NCBI GenBank assembly: GCA_003554965.1
Contig: PWHR01000041.1
Span: 78,378 to 142,377, forward strand
Reading direction: 5' to 3'
DNA: 64,000 nucleotides
Origin: Thermoplasmata archaeon
GTDB taxonomy: Archaea; Thermoplasmatota; Thermoplasmata; Halarchaeoplasmatales; Halarchaeoplasmataceae
The translations under genes were made by a program, and so were the position numbers. The notes beneath the pieces are model-generated. The model made no database searches. It saw nothing but the letters and a program-made list of their open reading frames with translations, and was not told the DNA's origin. Below, one piece after another: positions 46,001 through 54,904 of the stretch; the stretch's first letter is position 1, and every line of letters starts with the position of its first letter.

Positions 46001-46183
46001 CCAACCGAGCATCCCAAATTCCTTTATGAGTTAGGTCTGTTGCACTTAGAGATGGGTGAACACGATCCAGGCAAAGAAGTCTTGGAAGATGCCCTTGATT
46101 CCTTTGAAGAACTGGGTATGTCTCTTTGGGCTAAACGGACACGAAATGCTTTGTATGATCTAAAAAATACTGAGTCACCCTAA
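43064..46183 (+). CDS. STAND ATPase with N-terminal winged helix and C-terminal TPRs (paralogue 2)
   Basis: This 1039-residue protein is collinear with the upstream paralogue: winged helix (1-90), linker TGRNPVLKAL, FIGREKEQ, Walker A GEAGIGKTS, Walker B LVVFLDDLQWVDRATLEIL, VIEVGSVIGGEIPFDLL, then TPRs to the end. The head differs (KSEPFNTLDEIEEEGLIEEN), so its DNA target is likely to be different. The TPR region has diverged more than the ATPase, as expected if each protein senses a different signal. The ATG start is aligned with paralogue 1. Confidence 0.92.
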   Translation: MLDLDKKNLVLVHLQGFEEFKDEDEVPYGVTARGIAAEVGLTKSEPFNTLDEIEEEGLIEENTRYILGENRERNVYFLTEEGKEEEKRFWNDIKDEKFTLKTGDGEKNLSIKNIKNQMTGRNPVLKALQNIGEDEIIDITALGEEGKVFIGREKEQQKLKEGLKNTKKEGTKTYFVEGEAGIGKTSLVFKLKPFAKELGFEFLVGTCQSETSDPYLPFKEAFSDYIENRVDIKDEAGVTFIRSDDEDSPDDKRLFDAKKSKTFYDTTNSVRRIAERNPLVVFLDDLQWVDRATLEILVYMNKNLKDVPVFFIGTYRSEDVSEDHHLVEMMRRLNKEKIFEKIELDPLTYEDTERTVKGVLGTEDVPKKFIDDIHEKTEGNPLFIKECIQQMLEERIVKPEEGKFPRKSDEISVSDLVYNVIERRINRLDDETVKIIEVGSVIGGEIPFDLLSKTVEIDSMDLLDHVDMLIDNQLWEEKPGEESFTFCHQLIQETVYTNLSNLKKILLHKNVGKNIEELYEGELDLWYSDLGRHHRRAEKFSDAMEYYLKSGEKAKSNYSQKDAIEMYEKALEMAEEAGEEEKELEIKEKLIDTYRLLGDYHKCREIIDSVLEMDIDKGSRMRMYGKKSSTYWIKRELTETLETVEEGMKLIETDEERSDHSEEVFKLLSHKAWSTLQKGDIEDAHEIFEELKEISQETGDDDLIARSHHNLGSFYYHIGKMDAATEHFEKSIDVFREADEKKKLINSLNNLGLVKMYKSDYDEAEEYFKEGLEKCKKWKDIVGESTALNNLGDVYRDRGEFEKALDHFEKSKSIEEKISNENGVARCLNNMGIALRMMGELDKALEYHEESLKTYRGSNIKFRISWVLESMGEVLKLKKDYDKALERFQEAYEIFQEVGENGQATVSLAYISEIFLEKDMPDKALQNVKEAVERTEEVELNLVKAVCKRSKGKIHRKRGELKKAKKELTEARDLSKDLDPTEHPKFLYELGLLHLEMGEHDPGKEVLEDALDSFEELGMSLWAKRTRNALYDLKNTESP

Positions 46184-46197
46184 CTAGGATTGATAAC

Positions 46198-48759
46198 ATG
46201 ACAGGATCTATTCCTGAAAATGAAGATAAATACCTAGATGATTGCATCTTCGTTGGGCGAGAAGAAGAGCTTGAAAAACTCAACTCGTACCTGAAAAAAT
46301 TGGAGGAAGGAGAAGGTCAAACCATATTTATTGCGGGAGAACCTGGTGTGGGCAAGTCTAGATTGGCAGTTGAGATAAAAAATAGAGCTAAAGATAAAAA
46401 TGTTGACGTGATGACAGGCGTCTGCAGATCTGAGTTCAGGAGACCATATTTTCCTTTCAGAAAAGCATGGTTTGAAAGCAAAGGAAAACCTCTCCCTTCT
46501 TTGAGAAGGATAAAAAACCAAGATCGAGTGGTAGTAGATAACCAGGATATGTTGGTAGCAAACCGGAATGCGGCCTTTTACGAAACTTTTAAAGAATTGG
46601 AAAAAGAAGCTGACAACACTCCGCACCTGATCGTCCTAGAAGATCTACATCTTGCTGACGAAGGAACTTTGAATCTGTTCAACTATTTGGCGGATAGGCT
46701 CAGCCAGAACCCCATAATTTTTTTAGCGACGTACCAACCTGGAGATGCAGTACCTGGGAGTGCGTTTATAAATATGAAGAACAGACTTTCGAGGAAAAAC
46801 ATATTCGAAGAGATAAATTTAGACCCTCTTTCAATAGAAGAAGTTGAAGTTTTAGCTAAAAAGCTACTGGGTGAAGTCGACATCCCTAAAGATTTTTTAG
46901 AAATTTTGTACGATAAAACAGATGGTAATCCTCTCTTTATCAGAGAAGGTATCCAACATATGGCTGAAGGGGGGCTTATAAATTCCAGCAAAGATAGATA
47001 CCCCCGGTCTGAAGAAGAATTCATACTACCTGAGGTGCTTAGTGATGTGGTGGTCCGAAGAACCTACAAATTGAAAAGAGAGGTTAGAAAGATTTTACAG
47101 TTGGGTAGCGTCATCGGAGAAAAGATACCTTTTTCCTTACTAGTAGAAGCTTCAGACCTGGAGGAAATGGTCGTTTTGGATCATGTAGACGCACTGATAG
47201 ACCATAATCTCTGGTTAGAGACCGAGGATGGGTCATTTAGGTTTTCCCATGATATCATGAGAGATATCATATATGACGGGTTGGGGAGATGGGTCGAAAA
47301 ACAGAGATTACATAAAAAAGTAGTAGATGCGGTGAAAGTGGTCTATGAAGATGAAATAGAAGACAAATATCCTTCCATGGCTGATCACTTACACCAGGCC
47401 GAAGAATATAAAAAAGCGGTGGAATATTATGTCGAATCTGCGAAAATAGCAGAGAGTATCTATGCATATGAAGATGCTATCGAGATGTATGAAAACGCTT
47501 TAGATATCTCTGAAAAAAGGATAGAAAGTAAAGAGACTAAGATCGAGATAATCAAAGAACTAGCACAAGCTTACAGGTTGATCGGTAGATACGAAAGAAG
47601 TGGGACGCTTTTGAAAAGGTCTATGATTTGGACCTCTGATTCCGAAGAAGAACAAAGAATCAACCTGTTGATAGTTACGGGATTATTGGAGCAAGGTAAG
47701 ATCGAAGAGGGACTCGATATCATAGAGAAGAGATTATCACTTGAGCCTGAAGACTCCGTATTGAAGGGAGAGTTTCTGAGTAAAAAAGGATGGGGGCTTT
47801 TGAGAAGTGGTAAGTTCAAAAAGGCACGCGAATTTTTTGAAAAGGAAAGAGAACTCGCTGAAGAAATTCAGGATGAACATTTGATAGCTCAGTCCCATCA
47901 TGATATAGGAGGTTCTGCCTTAAAACAGCAGAATTTTGAGGAGGCAAAAAAGCACCTCGAAAAAGCTAGGGAGATAAAAGAAGAATTAGGTGATCCGAGC
48001 GATCTGACTAAAACCCTTAATAGTTTAGCAGGAGTATATTATTTTAAAGGATTATATGATAAAGCACTCGACGAATTCCACGATTGTTTGAATCTATATG
48101 AAGAGATGGGCGACAAAGCAAAGATGACCATCGTAAACAATAATATAGGTATGACCTATCAAAAACAGGGCGATTTGGAACAGGCCTTGGAATATCTTAA
48201 TAAAAGTCTAGAACTGGCAGAGCAAACGAACAATGAATTTGAAAAAAGTCGAGTGATCGTGAACCAAGGGCTCACGTACATGGTAAAAGATGAAATTGAA
48301 AAAGCAGCAGAACTCCTGGAAAAAGGACATCGACTAGCTGAATCTTCTGGCAACTTGGATAAAAAAGTCGAGGGTGAATATTTATTAGGTATTTTAAAAA
48401 TAAAAAATGAGGATGTCTCTCAAGCGGAAGGAAATTTGAAAAAGCTTAGGGAAGGTATTTCAGAAAGAGATGTAGATAAAGATGAAGGACTAGTCGAGTT
48501 ACTAGAAGGTCTGATCCGCCGAGAAAAAGGAGAATTAAAAGAAGCTAGATCGCTTCTTGAAGGGGCGCTTGATATCTTCGCTAGTATCGATGCACTGGAT
48601 AAAAAGGCGATCACATTATACGAATTAGGTAAACTTCAGGACGAATTGGGTGAGAAAGAAGAATGTAGAGAAAATATCAGAAATGCATTAACTCATTTTG
48701 AAAAAAATGGTATGAGGTTCTGGATAGCACGATGTGAAGAAGCTCTCGAAGAAGAATAA
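46198..48759 (+). CDS. STAND ATPase-TPR protein without N-terminal winged helix (paralogue 3)
   Basis: This 853-residue protein starts almost directly at the ATPase: DDCIFVGREEELEK, Walker A GEPGVGKSRL, Walker B HLIVLEDLHLADEGTLNLF, then LQLGSVIGEKIPFSLL and about ten TPRs. It lacks the roughly 145-residue winged-helix/linker region of the two upstream paralogues. ATG 46198 is 14 nt after the previous stop, so it is probably cotranscribed with paralogue 2 and may work as an accessory or decoy subunit. An internal start has not removed the head, because no winged-helix code precedes it. Confidence 0.9.
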   Translation: MTGSIPENEDKYLDDCIFVGREEELEKLNSYLKKLEEGEGQTIFIAGEPGVGKSRLAVEIKNRAKDKNVDVMTGVCRSEFRRPYFPFRKAWFESKGKPLPSLRRIKNQDRVVVDNQDMLVANRNAAFYETFKELEKEADNTPHLIVLEDLHLADEGTLNLFNYLADRLSQNPIIFLATYQPGDAVPGSAFINMKNRLSRKNIFEEINLDPLSIEEVEVLAKKLLGEVDIPKDFLEILYDKTDGNPLFIREGIQHMAEGGLINSSKDRYPRSEEEFILPEVLSDVVVRRTYKLKREVRKILQLGSVIGEKIPFSLLVEASDLEEMVVLDHVDALIDHNLWLETEDGSFRFSHDIMRDIIYDGLGRWVEKQRLHKKVVDAVKVVYEDEIEDKYPSMADHLHQAEEYKKAVEYYVESAKIAESIYAYEDAIEMYENALDISEKRIESKETKIEIIKELAQAYRLIGRYERSGTLLKRSMIWTSDSEEEQRINLLIVTGLLEQGKIEEGLDIIEKRLSLEPEDSVLKGEFLSKKGWGLLRSGKFKKAREFFEKERELAEEIQDEHLIAQSHHDIGGSALKQQNFEEAKKHLEKAREIKEELGDPSDLTKTLNSLAGVYYFKGLYDKALDEFHDCLNLYEEMGDKAKMTIVNNNIGMTYQKQGDLEQALEYLNKSLELAEQTNNEFEKSRVIVNQGLTYMVKDEIEKAAELLEKGHRLAESSGNLDKKVEGEYLLGILKIKNEDVSQAEGNLKKLREGISERDVDKDEGLVELLEGLIRREKGELKEARSLLEGALDIFASIDALDKKAITLYELGKLQDELGEKEECRENIRNALTHFEKNGMRFWIARCEEALEEE

Positions 48760-48853
48760 GGGTTCATTAGACTCTTTTGACTAATATTAAATACTATCGG
48801 GGTAATGGTCTAAAGACGAGAGTTATAACCGATCGTAAGGTTGTGAGGATAAC

Positions 48854-50497
48854 ATGGTCGAAGATTTAAACGAAAGATTTGAAGAATTTGAAGAAGAAGT
48901 TTTTGAGACCTTTATGGAGAGAAATCCAACGATGGCCACCCACCTAGGTGTCCACGAATACGACGATCAACTCCCTGATTTATCTAAAGAAAGAAGGTTA
49001 GAAGATATTGAACTTCTTGAAGGATGGTTGGAAAGGCTTGATGACTTCGACGAGGAGAAGTTGAACGATGATAATAAGCTAGCTAAAAAATTAGGTATGC
49101 ACATCTTCGAACTTCAGCTGTTTTGGATGAAGGAGATCGAATTGTGGAAGCAGAATCCGTCCGCTCCTAATACTATCGGTAGTTCTATATTTCCTCTACT
49201 GAAAAGAGAATTTGATCCTGTAGAAGAAAGATTGAAGAGTATAAAGGGTAGGATAGAAGAGATACCAAGGGTGCTTCAAGAGGAAAGGTCGAAACTTGAG
49301 GAACCTGTAAAATTATGGATAGACGTTGCTGTAGAATCCGCCAAGCAGCTGCCGATGCTTTTCAAACTGGTCCAGATGCTTATGAAAGAAAACGATTCTT
49401 TCAACCAGGAAGATCTTTCAGAGTTAAGCGAAGCGATAAACCAGGCGGATTCTGCTCTAGAAGAGTATATCGATTGGTTAGAGGCTAAAAGGAAAGATGC
49501 CAAGGAAGATTACTCGATAGGTGAAGAAAGATTTGAAGAACTTTTGAAAAAGAGAAAATTGGGTTACGATTCCTATGAGATACTCCAGATAGGAGAAGAA
49601 CTGCTGGAAAAAGCACAGAATGATATGGAAAAGTACGCAGAGAAGATCGATGCCGATGAAGATGTCAAAACTGTCCTTGAAGAAGTTAAATCCAAAACCC
49701 CAGAAAGCTTCGAGGAAGCTCTGAAATGGTATGAGGAAGGTTTGACGGACGCGAAGAAGTTTATCGAAGAGAAGGACCTAGCGAGTATTGTGGAAGATGA
49801 AGAGATAGAGGTCACTGAGACTCCCGAGTACATGAGGAATATAATCCCATTTGCAGCTTACATCCCTCCGGCAAAGTTTGATGACACAAAAGAAGGTATA
49901 TACGTTGTGACACCACCGGAGGATCCGGAAAGATTGAATAATTACTCTTACTGGGACGTGAGAAACACGACGGTTCATGAAGGCTATCCCGGTCATCATC
50001 TTCAGATGGCTTCCGCCACTACGAACGATGATGTTTTCCGCATATTCTCCCAGGCGGTTGAAACCGTCGAAGGATGGGCCCATTACTGTGAAGAGATGAT
50101 GAAAAAAAATGGTTTCGACGACACTCCGGAGGCTTGGCTTATCCAGACCAACGACGTGGTTTGGAGAGCTGCTAGAATAATCGTGGATGTGAAACTAAGC
50201 ACCGGAAATATGTCATTCGAGGAAGCAGTGGATTTTCTTGTTGAAACAGTAAATATGGACAGGAAAGATGCGGAGAAAGAAGTTAAGAGGTACACCCAGA
50301 ACCCAGCCTATCAGTTGAGCTATCTTCTAGGTAAAGAGATGATCAAGGAATTGAAACAAGATGTAAAGGAAAAGATGGGGGATGCATACAGTGAAAAGTT
50401 CTTCCACGATACCATACTTTTCGCCGGTAGTGTACCTATGAGATATCTAGAGGATATATTTAAAAGAAAGGTAGAGGAAAAGTTAGAAAAGCAGTGA
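48854..50497 (+). CDS. DUF885-family zinc-metallopeptidase-like protein
   Basis: This is a 547-residue, largely helical protein with the zincin motif TTVHEGYPGHHLQ (HExxHH) followed by VEGWAHYCEEMM, characteristic of DUF885 proteins. It has no signal peptide, so it is cytoplasmic, and it probably cleaves peptides. A good gtgagg Shine-Dalgarno precedes the ATG by 5 nt, and TATA-like AATATTAAATAC lies at 48783-48794. It converges with pyrE. Confidence 0.88.
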   Translation: MVEDLNERFEEFEEEVFETFMERNPTMATHLGVHEYDDQLPDLSKERRLEDIELLEGWLERLDDFDEEKLNDDNKLAKKLGMHIFELQLFWMKEIELWKQNPSAPNTIGSSIFPLLKREFDPVEERLKSIKGRIEEIPRVLQEERSKLEEPVKLWIDVAVESAKQLPMLFKLVQMLMKENDSFNQEDLSELSEAINQADSALEEYIDWLEAKRKDAKEDYSIGEERFEELLKKRKLGYDSYEILQIGEELLEKAQNDMEKYAEKIDADEDVKTVLEEVKSKTPESFEEALKWYEEGLTDAKKFIEEKDLASIVEDEEIEVTETPEYMRNIIPFAAYIPPAKFDDTKEGIYVVTPPEDPERLNNYSYWDVRNTTVHEGYPGHHLQMASATTNDDVFRIFSQAVETVEGWAHYCEEMMKKNGFDDTPEAWLIQTNDVVWRAARIIVDVKLSTGNMSFEEAVDFLVETVNMDRKDAEKEVKRYTQNPAYQLSYLLGKEMIKELKQDVKEKMGDAYSEKFFHDTILFAGSVPMRYLEDIFKRKVEEKLEKQ

Positions 50498-50505
50498 AAA
50501 GCGAT

Positions 50506-51021
50506 TCATTCCAGCAGGTCATCCGCGCTTATCAAAGATATCAGTTCCACTCCTTCTTCTCTCAATCTTTTTTCAGCACCTTCGTTCCTGTCGACTACAA
50601 CCAAGACTTTTTCGACCTCGGCTCCCAAATCTCTCAACACTTTGACGGTTTCAACGGCCGATCCTCCAGTGGTTGTTACATCCTCCACCACCGTGACTTT
50701 CTCTCCTTCGGTCAATTTGCCTTCCAACCTGCCTTCTGTTCCGTGCCCCTTGCTCTCTTTTCTTATCATCAGAAAAGGTTTTTCTGTCTCTAGAGAGACC
50801 GCTGAGGCGATCGGGACCGCACCCAGCTCCATACCTGCTATCTTATCACTTTCTACGTATTTAGACATTTCAGAGGCTATCTTTTTGAGTATCTCCGGTT
50901 CAGTACTCGCAAGCTTTATGTCTACATAGTAACTGCTCTTCTTGCCCGAGGTCAGCGTGAACTCACCATACTTTATCGCTCCACAATTTTCCAACATTTC
51001 CTTCAACATATTTCTCACCAT
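50506..51021 (-). CDS. pyrE: Orotate phosphoribosyltransferase
   Basis: This is a 171-residue enzyme with the PRPP-binding motif VVVEDVTTTGGSAVETV and FTLTSGKKSSYYVDIK near the N-terminus, typical of archaeal OPRT. It makes OMP from orotate and PRPP in pyrimidine synthesis. Its start overlaps the stop of the carS gene by 7 nt, so it is the last gene of the creatininase-carS-pyrE operon. Confidence 0.95.
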   Translation of the reverse strand: MVRNMLKEMLENCGAIKYGEFTLTSGKKSSYYVDIKLASTEPEILKKIASEMSKYVESDKIAGMELGAVPIASAVSLETEKPFLMIRKESKGHGTEGRLEGKLTEGEKVTVVEDVTTTGGSAVETVKVLRDLGAEVEKVLVVVDRNEGAEKRLREEGVELISLISADDLLE

Positions 51022-51563
51022 GGTTCTTTCTTCAATCCAAGTTTGTATCCGATTATATTAACCCCTCGGTGAAGAACGGGTAACATGAGGATTATAATGA
51101 TGGTGCCGAGTATCCCGGGATAATCAAGATATATATAGGCGAACCAATCATGGCTTACTATATAAGTCAACAAGAAGGCTCCGACAACAAAATCGTATCT
51201 ATCGATGATCGGAGATTTACTCCCTCTAGCTTTTCCCAGCCTTCTCTTGACAAAACTTCCCCCTATATCCCCAAAAAGTGATCCGAATGAGAGTGATAAT
51301 ATCGCTATCAAACCACCAGGTAAAGACGGATAGATAGATATAAATGGATTAAAGATAAAGTGGAGTACAATACCGATCAGAGCTGCAGAAAGACCTCCTC
51401 CCAATAGACCTTTCCACGTCTTGCCGTCTCCAAATATTCTTTTTCCCCTCCATATTTTTCCTCCATCGATCGGTGCACCTCCTCCAAATACCACAGCTAA
51501 TGAATTAGCTATCATCGCCGGTATGAATGATATTATCACCACTAATACATCTCCTGCCATCAT
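51015..51563 (-). CDS. carS: CDP-archaeol synthase
   Basis: This 182-residue membrane enzyme has five or so hydrophobic helices. The conserved CarS segment ANSLAVVFGGGAPIDGGKIWRGKRIFGDGKTWKG and a second SFGSLFGDIGGSFVKRRLG are both present. It makes CDP-archaeol for polar lipid synthesis. The ORF track extends it to 51716, but that extension is a frame inside the creatininase gene. The two ATGs at 51560 and 51563 give the normal family length and follow an agga Shine-Dalgarno. Confidence 0.95.
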   Translation of the reverse strand: MMAGDVLVVIISFIPAMIANSLAVVFGGGAPIDGGKIWRGKRIFGDGKTWKGLLGGGLSAALIGIVLHFIFNPFISIYPSLPGGLIAILSLSFGSLFGDIGGSFVKRRLGKARGSKSPIIDRYDFVVGAFLLTYIVSHDWFAYIYLDYPGILGTIIIILMLPVLHRGVNIIGYKLGLKKEPW

Positions 51564-51577
51564 ATCAAATCCTGATT

Positions 51578-52336
51578 TTAATCTAGTCTCATAACCACTT
51601 CTATCCTCTTCTTCAACCTTTCTATCCCTGCCTCCCACAATTTTTCGCCTTTTTCTTTGGTAGCTCTCTCGGGATCTCCTAACACACCGGTTCCGGTCAA
51701 TTCGTGGGTGTTCCAAGCGAAGGAAAATTCGGGATCGTTATCGAATTCGAGTTCTTGGTCCGGAAACTCCATCTCCTTTTCAGGTATCATCCTTTCATCC
51801 AAAAGGTTTTCACGTGCGGCCAACACCAATGAAGTTTCGAATTCCCCCGCGTGCACGTCGTTTTCACTATCTACCAATTCCTCTTTTTCTGGATCCATCA
51901 GTTTAAAAGAATCGATGAAAACATCCATGCCCGTTTCCTTTTTCAACTTCCTCGCAGCCATCTCTATTGTCGACTCGTTACCTCCGTGCCCTGTAAATAT
52001 TATCAGTTTTTTGAAACCGTTCTGCAATACTGATTGTCCTATATTGACGATTAAGTCTTCAAATGTATTAGGTTCGATAGTCACGGTCCCAGGAAACCCC
52101 ATATGATGCTCGCTGACCCCGTAAGGTATCAAAGGGAGGATCGGTGGTCTAGGAGTTTCTAAACGTTTGACCGCCTTTTCGACGATATATTCAGCATCGT
52201 AACTGTCGGTATCCAAAGGGAGATGAGGGCCGTGTTGTTCCAAACTACCGATAGGGAGAATTGCGGTATCGATCATCTCAGCTCTCTTATTCAATTCCCA
52301 ACGATTCATCTCGCCCCATCTGATCTTCTCTTCCAT
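51578..52336 (-). CDS. Creatininase-family amidohydrolase
   Basis: This 252-residue enzyme has the creatininase signature: ILPIGSLEQHGPHLPLDTDSY, PYGVSEHHMGFPGT, FTGHGGNES and DVHAGEFETSLVLA. Metal ligands Glu, His, Asp are visible. Archaeal members include FAPy deformylases (ArfB) in riboflavin/F420 synthesis and other amide hydrolases, so creatinine itself is an unlikely substrate. The gene is 14 nt upstream of carS and begins the operon. Confidence 0.88.
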   Translation of the reverse strand: MEEKIRWGEMNRWELNKRAEMIDTAILPIGSLEQHGPHLPLDTDSYDAEYIVEKAVKRLETPRPPILPLIPYGVSEHHMGFPGTVTIEPNTFEDLIVNIGQSVLQNGFKKLIIFTGHGGNESTIEMAARKLKKETGMDVFIDSFKLMDPEKEELVDSENDVHAGEFETSLVLAARENLLDERMIPEKEMEFPDQELEFDNDPEFSFAWNTHELTGTGVLGDPERATKEKGEKLWEAGIERLKKRIEVVMRLD

Positions 52337-52441
52337 GGAACGGTATTAGCTTCCTATTTTTACTTTTTTCGTAATCCCGGTGAAAAAAGCTGCGGCTCAT
52401 TTTTAGGCCTCTCCTCCTAATCCGTCCGGTAAAAGAAAACA

Positions 52442-52449
52442 CTTATTAA
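52442..52449 (+). promoter_or_regulatory. TATA element of guaB
   Basis: CTTATTAA lies 30-37 nt before the ATG of guaB and gives little or no leader. Confidence 0.5.
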
Positions 52450-52478
52450 CCAAAGAAACACTGGCAGTTCTGATAACC

Positions 52479-53924
52479 ATGACTTTCGAAAAAGGTGTTA
52501 GTTTCGATGACGTGCTTTTAGCCCCTAAAAGGACTGATCTGGAAAGGGATGAGGTTGATACTTCAACTGAGTTAACTGATAATATAAAGATGAAAGTTCC
52601 AGTCTTAAGCTCTCCGATGGATAAGGTCACCGCCGATGAGATGGCCATAGCCATGGCTAGAGAAGGTGGATTAGGTATTATACACCGCAATCTCGACATC
52701 AAGAATCAGGTCCAGATGGTAAAAAAAGTGAAAAGATCGGAAAATTGGATAATAAGAAATCCTTACGTAGTTTCTCCAGATTTAAAAGCTAGAAAAGCTA
52801 AAAAGATCATGGAAGACAAAGATATTTCTGGTTTGCCCGTAGTGAAGGGAGACAAACTGATCGGCATCGTAACAAAAAGGGATCTGCGTTTTGAAACTGA
52901 GCTTGATAAAGATGTCAACGAAGTTATGAGCCATGATCTGATAACCGCAGGACCTGATACAGGGATGGAAGAAGCAAAATCCATACTCAATAAAAATAAG
53001 ATAGAAAAACTCCCACTTGTTGATGAGAACGACGAACTCGAAGGGCTTATCACAGTTAGAGATATCGAAAAGAAGAAACAACATCCCCAAGCGACTCTAG
53101 ACGAAAATGGTCAGCTTATGGTGGGAGGCGCAGTAGGTCCTGACGAGTTCGGTAGAGTGGAAGCACTTGTTGAAGCAGGAGTGGATTTGATAATCGTTGA
53201 CACAGCTCACGGCAACTCTGATTTCGTCATAAACTCTACAGAAAACATAGTGGAAAGTTTCGATGTAGATGTGATGGCAGGGAACATAGCTACCACAGAA
53301 GGGGCTGAAGCTTTGATAGATATAGGTGTGGATTCACTCAGAGTCGGTATAGGACCAGGCTCTATTTGTACTACCAGGATCGTCTCTGGTATCGGCGTCC
53401 CTCAGATAACAGCTATTCAGAAAGCCTATGAGGCGACGAAAAATAACGGAGTTTCAATAGTTGCTGATGGGGGCATCAGATACAGTGGTGATGCGGCTAA
53501 AGCCCTGGCATGTGGGGCAGATTCAGTAATGCTGGGAAACATGTTAGCCGGTACGGAAGAGGCTCCGGGCAGAGTAGTTTTCCGAGGGGGAAGAAAATAC
53601 AAAGAATACAGAGGCATGGCTTCTATTTCCGCATTGGAGATGAGAGAAAAGAACAGATACGGACAGGACTTTGAAAAGAGAGAAGAATACGTACCAGAGG
53701 GTGTGGAAGGTTTAGTTCCGTATAAGGGAACTGTTTCAGAAGTACTTCATCAACTGGTCGGAGGAATACGTTCCAGCATGGGGCATCTAGGTGCTAGAAC
53801 CATTGAGGAGATGCGCGAGGCAGAATTATATGAGATCTCCGAAGGTGGAAAAGAGGAGAGTTACCACCACAACGTGGAGATAACTGAAGACACTCCTAAC
53901 TATCACTGGAGAGGTAGAAGGTAA
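52479..53924 (+). CDS. guaB: Inosine-5'-monophosphate dehydrogenase
   Basis: This is a 481-residue enzyme of guanine nucleotide synthesis. The TIM-barrel is split by a CBS pair (about 93-200: [13 protein letters not shown]). Catalytic loop [11 protein letters not shown] contains the active-site Cys, and the flap RYGQDF and [14 protein letters not shown] sit near the C-terminus. It oxidises IMP to XMP with NAD+. The C-terminal tail is short. It is a monocistronic gene in a gap of 142 bp upstream and 113 bp downstream. Confidence 0.97.
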   Translation: MTFEKGVSFDDVLLAPKRTDLERDEVDTSTELTDNIKMKVPVLSSPMDKVTADEMAIAMAREGGLGIIHRNLDIKNQVQMVKKVKRSENWIIRNPYVVSPDLKARKAKKIMEDKDISGLPVVKGDKLIGIVTKRDLRFETELDKDVNEVMSHDLITAGPDTGMEEAKSILNKNKIEKLPLVDENDELEGLITVRDIEKKKQHPQATLDENGQLMVGGAVGPDEFGRVEALVEAGVDLIIVDTAHGNSDFVINSTENIVESFDVDVMAGNIATTEGAEALIDIGVDSLRVGIGPGSICTTRIVSGIGVPQITAIQKAYEATKNNGVSIVADGGIRYSGDAAKALACGADSVMLGNMLAGTEEAPGRVVFRGGRKYKEYRGMASISALEMREKNRYGQDFEKREEYVPEGVEGLVPYKGTVSEVLHQLVGGIRSSMGHLGARTIEEMREAELYEISEGGKEESYHHNVEITEDTPNYHWRGRR

Positions 53925-54037
53925 AGAATAGTAACGAACTCCTATTACCTTTCGATACGACCGTTTATATTAGCTTCTATCTCTTCCTGTATCATCACCA
54001 ATCGACACACTAAATCTTTTACTGAGTTGTAACCTGT

Positions 54038-54904
54038 TTAACGATATTTTCTATTGTGCCGAATATTTTCCGCTGCTTTCATTCCAGCTGCGACGCCCAT
54101 CCCCCAGCTTAAAGACGCCTGTCTGTAAGTGCCCAAAACCGTGCTCCCTATAACAAAAAGTTTTTCCTCCTCCGTTTCTCCAGTAGGAAATTCAACTTCC
54201 TGAGGATCAAAATCATAAAAAATTTCGGGAAACCGCGGTTCCCTGCCGATAGCGGTTATGACTTCATCGGCTCTGAATTCACCTTCTTCGGTCTGGAGGT
54301 AGAACTCCTCGTCACACTTTTGTATCTTCTCTGGTTCTGTCTTAATTTCCTTTACCCCTTTTTCTTCAGCCCTTTTTACCAGAACCGGCAAAGCCTTAGG
54401 TGCACTTCTTCTCATGATCATGACTTCTCCACCTAATCTTTTGACCCTCAGAGCGTAGTCATAGGCGGCATCGCCCCCTCCGATTATTATGATCTTTTCA
54501 CCGGAATGATCTCTCCAGTCAGGATGTGTAATTTCACCCTCAAATCCCATTTTTATTGGTTGTGTTCCCGTAGCTAGTATCAAGATTGAGGCTTTTTCGA
54601 TATCGTTATCAAGGTTCAAAGAGAAGCTATTTTGTATACTCTCTATACCTATTACTTCCTCATTCCTTACAGTGATACCGTACTTAGAGACTATCTTCCT
54701 GAACTCCTCCACCATGTACTTCCCTTCCCTTCCAATAAAGCCAGGAAAATTCTCTATCTTATTGGCCTGGTAGATCAGACCTCCTACTCTTTCTTTTTCG
54801 AAAACTACTATCTCGTCGATCCCTTCGCGTACCAGCTGCTGAGCTGCCGCTATACCGGCTGGTCCAGCACCTACTACTGCAACCTCTCTTTCGCTTCTTG
54901 GCAT
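54038..54904 (-). CDS. FAD-dependent TrxR-like pyridine nucleotide oxidoreductase without CxxC
   Basis: This protein of about 288 residues has two Rossmann motifs, EREVAVVGAGPAGIAAAQQL (FAD) and GEKIIIIGGGDAAYDYALRVKRLGG (NAD(P)H), and the C-terminal FAD-binding FVIGSTVLGTYRQASLSWG. It resembles thioredoxin reductase, but the redox-active CxxC expected before the second Rossmann motif is absent (HPDWRDHSG). It may be a ferredoxin-NAD(P)+ reductase or similar electron-transfer flavoprotein. The ORF opens at 54931; ATG 54904 has ggag 8 nt upstream and is preferred. It overlaps the isochorismatase gene by 31 nt. Confidence 0.82.
   Translation of the reverse strand: MPRSEREVAVVGAGPAGIAAAQQLVREGIDEIVVFEKERVGGLIYQANKIENFPGFIGREGKYMVEEFRKIVSKYGITVRNEEVIGIESIQNSFSLNLDNDIEKASILILATGTQPIKMGFEGEITHPDWRDHSGEKIIIIGGGDAAYDYALRVKRLGGEVMIMRRSAPKALPVLVKRAEEKGVKEIKTEPEKIQKCDEEFYLQTEEGEFRADEVITAIGREPRFPEIFYDFDPQEVEFPTGETEEEKLFVIGSTVLGTYRQASLSWGMGVAAGMKAAENIRHNRKYR

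Noticed and set aside
39662-48759. STAND array as a classical antiviral defence island
   Set aside because: No effector, nuclease, recombinase or phage-linked gene is adjacent, and two members carry winged-helix heads typical of regulators; kept only as an alternative.
51564-51716. N-terminal extension of the carS ORF
   Set aside because: It lies inside the creatininase gene in another frame, is highly basic unlike the proteome, and the family starts at the ATGs at 51560/51563.
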